Shown one piece after another: positions 18,542 through 32,221 of a stretch of DNA of 64,000 nt (the first letter of the stretch is position 1; each line of letters begins with the position of its first letter). This DNA is from JAVJSF01 sp040219555 (GTDB lineage: Bacteria; Actinomycetota; Thermoleophilia; Miltoncostaeales; Miltoncostaeaceae), in assembly GCA_040219555.1 (NCBI GenBank), contig JAVJSF010000019.1, positions 1 to 64,000 on the forward strand. Reading direction: 5' to 3'. The notes beneath the pieces are model-generated. The model saw only the letters and a list, made by a program, of their open reading frames with translations. It was not told the origin of the DNA and did not search any database. Made by a program: the position numbers and the translations under genes.

Positions 18542-19720
18542 CTACCTCGGGGCACCCGCCCGGAGGCGCTCTCCGCGCGCGGGGACCAGCGCCCCGCGCG
18601 TCGTCAGCGCTCTCATGATCGCGTCCTGGTGGGGGCGCACGGCCACCCGGTCGCGCCCGTTGGAGAGGATCACGACCACCAGCGCGCGGCGGGGGCTCAG
18701 GCCCATGCCCGCGGGCCAGGCGTAGCCGGCGAGCGTGGAGACCGCGGGGGTGAAGAGGGTGCCCGTCTTGGCGCGGACCCGGGCTCGGGCCGGGCCGGTG
18801 GTCATCCGCCCGGCCAGGGTCCCGCTGCGACCGGCCAGCGGCAGGCTGCGCAGGTACAAGGGGAACCAGGGCCGCTCGCGCACCGCCACCAGCAGGTCGG
18901 CCACCTCGGCGCCGGATGCCTGGTTGCCCGCCAGCAGTCCCGACCCGTCGACCAGTCGCCAGTCCGCCCCCAGGGCCCCGAGGGCACCGATCGTCGCCCG
19001 CGCGCCGGCCGCGCCGCTGCCGCGCCCCAGGCGGTTTGAGAGCCCCTGTGCGCGGGAGTTGTTCGAGCTCCCCAGCACGTCCGCGGCGGTGCGGCGGTCG
19101 ACGGGGAAGCGATCGAGGGCGGCGGCCATGGTCGCCAGCTTCGTCACCGAGGCCAGCACGAGTGGTGCGCGCGTGCCCTCCTCAAGCAGGGTCCGGCCCA
19201 GGGCGTCGCGCACCACGACCGAGCTGCCTCGCCCCAGCCCGGCCCGCGAGCGCGCGATGGCGGCGACGGTGGCCCTGCTCAGGGCCTCGGGAGCGGGGGC
19301 GGGGAGCAGGTGGGTGCCGGGTGCCCAGCCACCCCGGCGGTCCGGGAGCAGGATGCGCACCCACACCTCGCCGTCGGCACCCCAGCGCACGCCGATGACG
19401 CGCCCGGCGACCCGTGCGAGTCCCACCGACAGCGTGGGCTCCAGCGAGGGATCCGGTCGCCGGCGGAGCTCGATCCCGGCGGCGCGCGGGCGGGCCCAGC
19501 CGGTCGCCTCGGAGCGGTGGCGCGCGGGGGCGGGCCGGCGGGTCCGCGGCCCGGGAGTCGCCTTGGGGCGCGGCGCCTCGGCCCGCGGGCCGGCCGAGCG
19601 CTGCTCGGCGGGTGGCAACGGCGGGTCCACGGGCGCCTCCTGTGCGCCGGCCACCGGGCACGCCACCGCCGCCCCGGCCGCCGCCAGCGCGCACGCGATC
19701 CTCTTCCGGCTCGATCCCAC
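18542..19720 (-). CDS. Secreted penicillin-binding protein, D-Ala-D-Ala carboxypeptidase-like (S13/PBP4 type)
   Basis: 392-aa exported protein with a signal peptide (RKRIACALAAAGAAVACPVAGA) and a disordered Pro/Arg linker. A C-terminal serine transpeptidase fold carries SVTK (Ser191-Lys194), SNN (219-221) and KTG (318-320), plus DGSGLLAGNQASG as in the PBP4/S13 family. It should trim or hydrolyse peptidoglycan side chains outside the membrane. It lacks most of the large PBP4 insertions, so it is a compact form. Start GTG at 19720 is chosen over the longer frame because the signal peptide begins there and a TAGGTT -10 lies 7 bases upstream. Confidence 0.85.
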   Translation of the reverse strand: MGSSRKRIACALAAAGAAVACPVAGAQEAPVDPPLPPAEQRSAGPRAEAPRPKATPGPRTRRPAPARHRSEATGWARPRAAGIELRRRPDPSLEPTLSVGLARVAGRVIGVRWGADGEVWVRILLPDRRGGWAPGTHLLPAPAPEALSRATVAAIARSRAGLGRGSSVVVRDALGRTLLEEGTRAPLVLASVTKLATMAAALDRFPVDRRTAADVLGSSNNSRAQGLSNRLGRGSGAAGARATIGALGALGADWRLVDGSGLLAGNQASGAEVADLLVAVRERPWFPLYLRSLPLAGRSGTLAGRMTTGPARARVRAKTGTLFTPAVSTLAGYAWPAGMGLSPRRALVVVILSNGRDRVAVRPHQDAIMRALTTRGALVPARGERLRAGAPR

Positions 19721-19727
19721 GTCGGGC

Positions 19728-19733
19728 AACCTA
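19728..19733 (-). promoter_or_regulatory. -10 box TAGGTT for leaderless PBP gene
   Basis: On the minus strand TAGGTT ends 7 nt before the GTG at 19720, placing the expected transcription start at the start codon. Confidence 0.45.
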
Positions 19734-19774
19734 CCCGCTCGCTCGGACGATGCGCGGCTCCGATCACGCCCCGG

Positions 19775-19804
19775 CTGACACACGTAAGCCCGACGTGGGA
19801 TGAT
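19775..19804 (+). promoter_or_regulatory. Candidate promoter of the osmC-like gene
   Basis: CTGACA (19775-19780) and GATGAT (19799-19804) are separated by 18 bp and match TTGACA/TATAAT at 5 of 6 and 4 of 6 positions. The gene starts 48 bp downstream. Confidence 0.35.
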
Positions 19805-19851
19805 CCCCGCACCAGCCGGCCGCGGTGCGCCGGCGCGACCGGAGGGCGCAG

Positions 19852-20343
19852 ATGGGCGACTTTCTCGGACTGGCGAAGGTGACGATCCGGCGCGAGCAGC
19901 CGGGGGTGCGGCGCGCGACGCTGCATGCCAGCGGCGAGCAGATCATGTTCGGCGTGCCCGGCTTCCAGGGCGACTGGTACAAGTTTCCCGAGGACGGGCC
20001 CATGCGCGCCCACGCCGGCACCTTCGACGTGCTCACGGCCTCCGTGTGCGCCTGCCTCACCAGCACGCTCGGCGGCGCCCTGACCGCCCGCGATGTCTCC
20101 GTGCAGGGCGACCGCCTGGGCGTCGAGGGGGAGGGCACCATCGAGGTGGTCGACGGGATCATGGTGCTGACCGCCATCCACGTGCGCTACCGGCTGGTGG
20201 CCGATCCGGCCAAGGAGGCCGAGATCATGCGCGCCCACCAGCACCACATCCCGGCCTGCGGGGTGGCCAGGTCGGTCATGGCCGCCATCCGAATCACCTC
20301 CGAGATCGAACTGGTGCCCGAGGGGGCTCCCGCAGCCGCCTGA
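19852..20343 (+). CDS. OsmC/Ohr family protein
   Basis: 163-aa protein of the OsmC superfamily, whose characterised members are thiol peroxidases protecting against organic hydroperoxides. The two family cysteines are present in VCACLTSTLGGALTARD and in IPACGVARSV, and VRYRLVADP leads into the second half. The ATG at 19852 has a strong GGAGGG at 19841-19846. Its substrate (peroxide or other) cannot be read from sequence. Confidence 0.82.
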   Translation: MGDFLGLAKVTIRREQPGVRRATLHASGEQIMFGVPGFQGDWYKFPEDGPMRAHAGTFDVLTASVCACLTSTLGGALTARDVSVQGDRLGVEGEGTIEVVDGIMVLTAIHVRYRLVADPAKEAEIMRAHQHHIPACGVARSVMAAIRITSEIELVPEGAPAAA

Positions 20344-20418
20344 CGGCGCCGCCGGGAGGCGTCGCGGTGCTGTGACACCTTGGCCTCGTGCCGATGCACC
20401 CGTGCCGGGGTGGGTCAC

Positions 20419-20424
20419 TAGTGT
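20419..20424 (+). promoter_or_regulatory. -10 box TAGTGT for leaderless treS-mak
   Basis: TAGTGT ends 8 nt before the ATG at 20433, and no Shine-Dalgarno precedes that ATG. Confidence 0.45.
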
Positions 20425-20432
20425 GAGCGACC

Positions 20433-23813
<3,381 letters not shown>

Positions 23814-23833
23814 GCGAGGCGCGCTCCCCCTCC

Positions 23834-23977
23834 ATGGGTGACCTCAAGCGTCTTGCCGGGGGATGGATCGCCGGCCGGCCGGTGCTCGCCGGCGATGGAG
23901 CGACCCGGGTCGACGCGGCGCCGCTGGATGCGTTCGCGTGGCCGGACGAGGACCTGCGGCGGATCGTGGGCACATGA
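23834..23977 (+). CDS. Small ORF (47 aa) coupled to the beta-lactamase-like gene
   Basis: Reads MGDLKRLAGGWIAGRPVLAG and continues to end DEDLRRIVGT. Third positions are nearly all G or C, it fits exactly between treS-mak and the next gene, and its stop overlaps the next ATG (ATGA at 23974). These points favour a real, translationally coupled microprotein. No family recognised. Confidence 0.45.
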   Translation: MGDLKRLAGGWIAGRPVLAGDGATRVDAAPLDAFAWPDEDLRRIVGT

Positions 23978-25443
23978 CCCCGCGCGCCGCGATCGCCGTC
24001 GCCGCCATGGCGGCGCTCGGCGTGGCGCCTGCCGCGGCCCACGCGGGCGACATCGACCTCCTGCGCGCCCACGCCGGGGAGTACCGGGCCGCCGAGCGGG
24101 CCGCCCCCGGCGTCGGGTCGCCCCAGGGCACCCAGGCCTCGTACGACCGCGCGCGCGACCTGCAGGAGCGGCTGCGCGCCGCGGGGTCCGCGCAGAGGTG
24201 CGACGCCCTCCTGCGCGCGCTGCGCGCCTACGCCGCGGCCCGCGTCCTCCAGGCGGAGGGGGTCGACCGGCTCAGCCCCGGCGACGAGCGCACCGGCCGC
24301 GCCCGGGCGACACGCCTGCGCGGCCCGGTGGCGCGGGCGCGCGCGGCGTGCAACCCCGCGGCCGGCCGGCGGTCCGCCCCGCCGACGCCGGTGAACCCGG
24401 TGTCCGGCCAGGCGTTCCTCGGCACCGTGGTCGCCCGGGCGCCGGCCGGTGCGCGGTCCGCCGTGATCGTGAGCGACCGAGGCGCCCGCGTGCATGTCCC
24501 CGTGCGCCGGGGGAGGGCGCGGGCGCCGGTGGGCGACTGGCCGGCCGGACGCCACGACATCCGCATCCGTTTCCTGGCCGGGTCGCGGACCCTCGGCGCG
24601 GTCCGGGTGCGCGATGCGTGGCTGCTGCCGCCGGGCTCCGCCGCCATGCGTCCCGGCGCCGCCGTCGTGCCGGCCCTGACGGGCGCGCTCCGCAGGGCGC
24701 TGGACGGGGCTCCCCGGTTCGCCGCAGCGTGGGCCCAGGATCTGGCCACCGGCAGGGTCGGTCACACCAACGCCGCGGCGGCCTTCCCCGCCGCATCCAC
24801 GGTCAAGCTGGGCCTAGCGGTGGGCGTCATGGCCCGCCTGGGCGGCGCGCCCCAGCGCTCCCGTCACGCATACGACCTGCGAGCCATGCTCACCTGGTCG
24901 AGCAACCTGGCCAACAACCGCTTGCTGCGAGCGTTCGGGGCACGGGCGGCCACCGACGGACTGCGCCGCCTGGGCGCCCGCTCGAGCACGTTCACCGGGG
25001 AGTACATCGTTGGCACCGAGTTCCAGCCGAGGCCGACCGCCGGCTCGGTGACCCTCGCACCTCCGCGGGTGTCGGCCCGCGTCACCACCGTGGCCGACCT
25101 GGCCCGCATGATGGCCTCGCTCCACGGCGCGGCCGTGGGTGCCCCGGGGCGGCGGCCCACCGGGCTGACGGCGAACCAGGCCCGCCTGCTGCTGGGCTGG
25201 CTGCTGGCGTCCCAGCAGCGGATGGAGAACACCGGCCTCTTCGCCGGCGGGATGCCGCGCGGCACCCTGTTCGCTCAGAAGAACGGCTGGCTGAACGACG
25301 CCCGTCTGGGCGCCGCCATCGCCTACACGCCGGCGGGTCCGTTGCTGCTGGTGCTGGCCACCTACGACCCCGCCGGCGTGTCGCCGGCGCGCGGACGCGC
25401 CGTGGGCGCGCGCGTGGCCCGGGCGGCCGCGCGCGCCCGCTGA
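23974..25443 (+). CDS. Class A beta-lactamase-like serine hydrolase, exported
   Basis: 489-aa protein with a signal peptide (AAIAVAAMAALGVAPAAAHA). An Arg/Ala-rich N-terminal region and a beta domain (about 140-230) precede a beta-lactamase/transpeptidase-like domain. That domain has Ser275-x-x-Lys278 (ASTVK), Ser310-Asn-Leu (SSNLANN) and Lys436-Asn-Gly in place of the usual KTG triad, so substrate handling may differ. The resemblance is to class A enzymes and LprQ-like wall hydrolases. Resistance to antibiotics should not be assumed, and a role in wall remodelling is equally possible. The start overlaps the upstream small ORF. Confidence 0.75.
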   Translation: MTPRAAIAVAAMAALGVAPAAAHAGDIDLLRAHAGEYRAAERAAPGVGSPQGTQASYDRARDLQERLRAAGSAQRCDALLRALRAYAAARVLQAEGVDRLSPGDERTGRARATRLRGPVARARAACNPAAGRRSAPPTPVNPVSGQAFLGTVVARAPAGARSAVIVSDRGARVHVPVRRGRARAPVGDWPAGRHDIRIRFLAGSRTLGAVRVRDAWLLPPGSAAMRPGAAVVPALTGALRRALDGAPRFAAAWAQDLATGRVGHTNAAAAFPAASTVKLGLAVGVMARLGGAPQRSRHAYDLRAMLTWSSNLANNRLLRAFGARAATDGLRRLGARSSTFTGEYIVGTEFQPRPTAGSVTLAPPRVSARVTTVADLARMMASLHGAAVGAPGRRPTGLTANQARLLLGWLLASQQRMENTGLFAGGMPRGTLFAQKNGWLNDARLGAAIAYTPAGPLLLVLATYDPAGVSPARGRAVGARVARAAARAR

Positions 25444-25450
25444 CCGGGGG

Positions 25451-25708
25451 CTACTTCCGCCGCCGGCGCCGGATGATGAACATGGTGAGCGAGCCGCCCA
25501 CCCAGCCGAGTACCGCCGCGATGACGATGACCACCGACAGCGGGGCCTGCGAGCTGGTGACGAGCCACTCCACCTCCACGTCGCCGCGGTTGAGCATGAT
25601 CCACGCCACCACGACCGCCGTCACCACGATGATCGCGATGATCGAGACCGCCGAATGCCCCTTCGCGGCCTTCGGCTGCTCGGATCCGTGCTGTTCCTCG
25701 ATTTCCAT
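25451..25708 (-). CDS. LapA/DUF1049-like small membrane protein
   Basis: 85-aa protein with a short polar N-terminus (MEIEEQHGSEQPKAAK), two membrane helices (about 19-38 and 53-75) and a basic tail RRRRRK. The spacing and N-R-G-D-V-E-V-E-W pattern between the helices match the LapA domain. CGGGAGG lies 5-6 bases before the ATG. The gene is convergent with the beta-lactamase-like gene and divergent from the SMR gene. Function in this group is unknown. Confidence 0.65.
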   Translation of the reverse strand: MEIEEQHGSEQPKAAKGHSAVSIIAIIVVTAVVVAWIMLNRGDVEVEWLVTSSQAPLSVVIVIAAVLGWVGGSLTMFIIRRRRRK

Positions 25709-25754
25709 GGGTCCTCCCGGTCGCCCGTCCCCGCGATGATGTGCCACCCTCGCA

Positions 25755-25774
25755 CGACTCGCAAGGAGGAGTCG
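25755..25774 (+). promoter_or_regulatory. Hairpin enclosing the Shine-Dalgarno of the SMR exporter
   Basis: CGACTC (25755-25760) can pair with GAGTCG (25769-25774), leaving an 8-nt loop GCAAGGAG that contains the AAGGAG core of the ribosome binding site; the ATG is at 25776. It does not match guanidine riboswitch classes I know. Confidence 0.35.
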
Positions 25775-25775
25775 C

Positions 25776-26096
25776 ATGGCGTGGGTGCTGCTGGGGCTGG
25801 CAGGGCTGCTGGAGGTGGTGTGGGCGATCGCCCTGAAACGGAGCGGTGGCCTGTCGGCGGGCTCGCCCGCGACGTGGGTCTTCGCGGTGGCGGCCCTCGC
25901 CAGCTTCTGGCTGCTGGCCCAGGCCCTGCGCACCCTCCCGGTGGGTACCGGCTACGCCGTGTGGACCGGGATCGGCGCCATCGGGGCCGCCCTGGTGGGC
26001 ATCGTCTGGCTGGGTGAGTCTGCCGACCCCGCGCGCATCGCGGCGCTGACCCTGATCGCGGGCGGCATCGTCTGGCTGGCGCTGGTCTCCGCGTGA
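25776..26096 (+). CDS. Small multidrug resistance family exporter, SugE/Gdx-like
   Basis: 106-aa four-helix membrane protein of the SMR family, acting as a dual-topology dimer. The essential Glu13 is in GLLEVVWAIALK, which matches the SugE/Gdx (guanidinium exporter) subtype better than EmrE. VGTGYAVWTGIGAIGAALVG is the family's third-helix block. A perfect AAGGAGG precedes the ATG. Confidence 0.85.
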   Translation: MAWVLLGLAGLLEVVWAIALKRSGGLSAGSPATWVFAVAALASFWLLAQALRTLPVGTGYAVWTGIGAIGAALVGIVWLGESADPARIAALTLIAGGIVWLALVSA

Positions 26097-26121
26097 GGGT
26101 GCTCCTCGCGTTGAACAGGCG

Positions 26122-26156
26122 GGCCCGCGCCGGGTCGGGGAACGACGACGCGGGCC
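26122..26156. terminator. Hairpin between convergent SMR gene and unknown secreted gene
   Basis: GGCCCGCG (26122-26129) and CGCGGGCC (26149-26156) form an 8-bp perfect stem with a 19-nt loop in the 115-bp gap between two convergent stops. Confidence 0.4.
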
Positions 26157-26211
26157 GTGGGCAGTGTGGCGCACCGGTGGGCCCGCGCGCGAGCACGGGC
26201 GCGTGACATCG

Positions 26212-27921
26212 TCAGCGCCGGCGGGTCGCGCGGTCCGGGCGCGCCGGCGGGCCCAGGCGGCGCACCACGCGGATCCGGGTCCCCGGCACGCGCGCCACGT
26301 GCACGCCGGCACGCCGCGGGATGGCCAGGCGCGCGATCCCGTCCGGTCCGCTGCGCCGCGCCAGGATGCGGCCCCCTGGCAGGCGCACCAGCACCCGCGC
26401 CCCCTCCACCGCGTCGCCCCTCGCGCCGCGCAGGCGCACCGCCAGCGGGCGCAGATGGGCCGGTGCGATGCGCCCGCCCAGGAGCCGCCCGGGCAGCACC
26501 ATCTGCGCCCGGCGCGCCACGGCCCCCGGTCCCGGCACCACCGGGATGGTCTGGACGCCCGCGTCGGATCGCAGCGGGATCGAGTGGGCGAAGCCTCCCG
26601 GCGACAGCGCCAGGCGCCGTGCGAGGGCGGCCGTGGGGGCGCCGCCGGCGGCCTCCACGGTGCCCAGCAGGTCCACGCGCTCGCCGCCCAGTGCCCCGCG
26701 CAGTGACCGGCCCGGGATGATCAGCCGCACCTGGACCCGCCCCGTCGTCCGTGGGCTGATGTAGGTGTCCAGCGCCAGGCCCGGGACCACCGGATGGCGC
26801 TGGTCCACTCCGGGGCCGCGGATGCTCAGCACGGCGCCGGCGGTGGCCCAGAACTCGGCGGGCTCCACGCCCAGGCGACCCGCGACGCCCAGGGGGTCGG
26901 CGCCCAGGTCCAGCCGCAGGCGCACCGGGACGCCCAGCGGCACCGAGCCCGCCTCCACGCGCCCGATGCCATGGGCGCCGAGGATGAGTGCCCCCTCGGG
27001 CAGGGTGGCCCCGTTGGCCAGTGCCAGCGTCTCCCGCAGGCCCGAGGCCGCATCCGGGCCCACCGCGGGTGCGGCGGCACAACCCAGGCGCCCGTCGCGC
27101 ACGGCGGACCACAGATCGCGGAAGGCCGTCGCCTCGACGCCGACCCGCCATGCACCCACGCCGTGTGCCACGGGGGTGCACGAGGCCCCGCTCAGCATGC
27201 TGGCGAACTGGTCCGCCAGCGTCGTGCTGGGGTGGTGGCGCACCATCCAGCGCAGCCGGGACGGGTCGCCCCCGGCCTCGGCCAGCCGGCGCTGGACCAG
27301 GGGCCCCCAGGTGGCCCACTCGGCCGGCGACCACGGACGGTTGGAGGTGTAGCTCTGCCACCAGACCCCGCCGGCGAGCGCCAGGACCCGCCAGGTCGCC
27401 GCCCAGCGCTGCGGGCGCACCAGCGGGGCGGGTACGCCCTGGACGTAGATGTGCACCCGGTCGGCCACGCTCTGCCCGGCCGGCAGTCCGGGCACGGTCC
27501 GACCGCGCAGCAGGGCCAGCGCGATGGCCAGGTTGGACGCGTCCTCGCCGCTGCGATGCAGCGCGATCCCGGCCTCGTCGATGAACACCAGGCGCGCACC
27601 CGAGCGGCGCACGCGGTCGGCCAGCAGGGCGGCCATGCCCTCGGCCGAGCGTCCGCGCAGTCCCGGCGTGGCACGGCTGGGGCCGCGCGCGGAGACCTTC
27701 CAGGCCTGACGGCGGGGACCCAGCACCGCGGTCACCGGCTGCTGCTGGTACACGTCGTGCACGGCCGGTGAGAGCGCTCCCTGGCCCTGCACGACCCCGC
27801 GCACCGAGGACGCGGTGTCATAGAGCATCACCATCGCGCCGGCGCCGGCCGGCGAGGAGAGCGCCGCGCCGGCGCCGGCCAGCAGGGCGGCGATGATGGC
27901 CCGCGGCGTTCGGCGCCCCAT
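26212..27921 (-). CDS. Unknown secreted protein
   Basis: 569-aa protein from the ATG at 27921 (GAGGGGG upstream), with a signal peptide (RAIIAALLAGAGAALSSPAGAGA). The first part (to about 330) contains LVFIDEAGIALHRSGEDASN, VHIYVQGVPAPLV and WWQSYTSNRPWSPAEW, suggestive of a globular alpha/beta domain. The remainder is beta-rich, ending in an Ig/carboxypeptidase-regulatory-like segment (VRLRGARGDAVEGARVLVRL) and a basic Arg-rich tail. I do not recognise a family. It follows glgX by 5 bp on the same strand and may be co-transcribed with the glycogen genes. Confidence 0.7.
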   Translation of the reverse strand: MGRRTPRAIIAALLAGAGAALSSPAGAGAMVMLYDTASSVRGVVQGQGALSPAVHDVYQQQPVTAVLGPRRQAWKVSARGPSRATPGLRGRSAEGMAALLADRVRRSGARLVFIDEAGIALHRSGEDASNLAIALALLRGRTVPGLPAGQSVADRVHIYVQGVPAPLVRPQRWAATWRVLALAGGVWWQSYTSNRPWSPAEWATWGPLVQRRLAEAGGDPSRLRWMVRHHPSTTLADQFASMLSGASCTPVAHGVGAWRVGVEATAFRDLWSAVRDGRLGCAAAPAVGPDAASGLRETLALANGATLPEGALILGAHGIGRVEAGSVPLGVPVRLRLDLGADPLGVAGRLGVEPAEFWATAGAVLSIRGPGVDQRHPVVPGLALDTYISPRTTGRVQVRLIIPGRSLRGALGGERVDLLGTVEAAGGAPTAALARRLALSPGGFAHSIPLRSDAGVQTIPVVPGPGAVARRAQMVLPGRLLGGRIAPAHLRPLAVRLRGARGDAVEGARVLVRLPGGRILARRSGPDGIARLAIPRRAGVHVARVPGTRIRVVRRLGPPARPDRATRRR

Positions 27922-27926
27922 CCCCC

Positions 27927-30037
<2,111 letters not shown>

Positions 30038-30041
<4 letters not shown>

Positions 30042-32221
30042 CCGCCCGGTACCAGCCAGAGCACCGCGAGCGGTGGCAGGGTCAGGGTGGCCGAGTGGGC
30101 CTCACCGCCCCAGGGCATGTGCTCGGCCACCACCGGGCCGTCGTTGCCGAGTCCCGCGCCGCCGTACTCGGCGGCGTCGGTGTTGAGCACCTCGTGCCAG
30201 GGGCCGGACAGGGGCAAGGGCATCCGGTAGCCCTCGCGGGGGACGGGGGACAGGTTGCATACGGCCACCACGGGCGACCCATCGTCGGCGAAGCGCGCGA
30301 ATGCCATCACGTTGGCCGCCCGGTCGTCGCTCACCAGCCAGCGGAACCCGCGCGGGTCGGCGTCGATCTGCCACATGGCCGGGAACTCGCGGTAGCGGTG
30401 GTTGAGGTCGGCCACCAGGCGCCGGCAGCCCTCCTTGCGCTCGTGCTCCAGCAGGTGCCAGTCGAGGCTGCGCTCGTGGCTCCACTCCGCCTCCTGGGCG
30501 AACTCGCTCCCCATGAACAGCAGTTTCTTGCCCGGATGCGCCCACATGTAGCCGTAGAGGGCGCGCAGGTTGGCGTGGCTCTGCCAGTCGTCGCCGGGCA
30601 TGCGGGCGATGAGCGATCCCTTGCCGTGCACCACCTCGTCGTGCGAGAGCGGCAGCACGAACTGCTCGCTGAAGGCGTAGACCAGGCTGAAGGTCAGCTC
30701 GTCGTGGTGGTGGGCGCGGTGGATGGGATCGTGGCCGAAGTACTCCAGCGTGTCGTGCATCCAGCCCATGTTCCACTTGAGGTCGAAGCCCAGGCCGCCG
30801 GCGTCCACCGGCCGCGATACGGCCGGCCACGCGGTGGACTCCTCCGCCGCCACGATGCGCCCGGGGTGCTCGGCGTGGGTGACGGTGTTCAGTTCGCGCA
30901 GGAAGCCGATGGCCTCCTCGTCCTCGCGCCCGCCGTGGGCGTTCGGCACCCACTCGCCGGCCTCGCGCGAGTAGTCGCGGTAGAGCATCGAGGCCACCGC
31001 GTCCACGCGCAGGCCGTCGACGTGGAACTCCTCCATCCAGTACAGGCCGTTGGCCACCAGGAAGTTGCGCACCTCCGCCCGGCCATGGTTGAAAACCAGG
31101 GTGCCCCAGTCCGGGTGCTCCCCGCGGCGCGGGTCCGCGTGCTCGTACAGGTGCGACCCGTCGAAGCGCGCCAGGCCGAAGGCGTCTTTGGGGAAGTGGG
31201 CCGGCACCCAATCGAGGATCACGCCGATCCCGCGCGCGTGCAGGGCGTCCACCAGGGCCCGCAGGTCGTCCGGCGTGCCGCCACCGGGCGCCGGTGCGTA
31301 GTACGAGGTCACCTGGTAGCCCCACGAGCCCGAGAACGGGTGCCCCATCACCGGCAGCAACTCCACGTGGGTGAAGCCCATCTCCGCCGCGTAGTCGCCC
31401 AGCTCGGCGCCCAGCTCGCGGTAGCCCATGGGCCGGCCGCCGTCCCCGTGGCGCCGCCAGGAGGGCAGGTGGACCTCGTAGACCGACATCGCCTCGGCGT
31501 GCGGCCGGCCGGCGCGCACCCGGGCCATGTGGGCGCCGTCGGTCCATTCGTGGGTGGCCGGCGCGGCCACGATGGACGCGGTGGCGGGTGGCGCCTCGCA
31601 CTCGCGCGCCATCGGGTCGGCCTTCTCCAGCAGCCGCCCGTCGGCGGCCCGGATGGCGAACTTGTAGCGCGCGCCCGGGTCCACCCCGGGTAGGAACAGC
31701 TCCCACACGCCGCCCCCGCCCATCGAGCGCATGGGGTGGATCCGGGCATCCCAGCCGTTCCAGTGGCCGATGACGCTGACAGCGCGGGCGGATGGTGCCC
31801 AGACGGTGAACGCGGTGCCCTGCGCCCCGTCGAGTGTGCCGGGGCGGGCCCCCAGGGCGTCCCACAGCCGGCGGTGGGTGCCCTCGCCCACCAGGTGCAG
31901 GTCGAGCTCGCCGATGCTCGGCGCCAGACGGTAGGGGTCGTGAGTGCGCCAGGACGACCCGTCGGGGAAGTCCAGCTCCAGGCCCAGGCGCGGTGCCGCC
32001 CTCACCCCGGTCAGCACGGTGGTGAACAGGCCCTCGCCGGCCGGCTCCAGCTCGTGGGCCACGCCGTCGGCGCCCATCGCCCGCACGGCGGCGGCGTCGG
32101 GCCGGAAGACCCGCAGCACGACCCCCTGGGCGCCGGGGTGCGCGCCCAGGTACGAGTGCGGGTCGTGGTGGGAGCCTGCCAGCAGCAGCTCGTGGTCGCG
32201 GTCGGGCACGGGTGCGGTCAT
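30038..32221 (-). CDS. glgB: 1,4-alpha-glucan branching enzyme GlgB
   Basis: 727-aa GH13 enzyme that creates alpha-1,6 branches. It has an N1 domain (HDPHSYLGAHPG), a CBM48 domain (AVSVIGHWNGWD), and catalytic residues Asp407 (GLRVDAVASMLYRDYSR), Glu460 (VAAEESTAWP) and Asp528 (LPLSHDEVVHGKGSL). These are offset by two from the E. coli catalytic triad, which supports the start chosen. The ATG overlaps the glgE stop by 4 bp. An in-frame reading continues upstream but overlaps glgE. Confidence 0.96.

Noticed and set aside
25720..25775. Guanidine riboswitch before the SMR gene
   Set aside because: The ACGA present is not in a hairpin loop pair as in mini-ykkC and no ykkC-III pseudoknot fits; only the short SD hairpin is supported.
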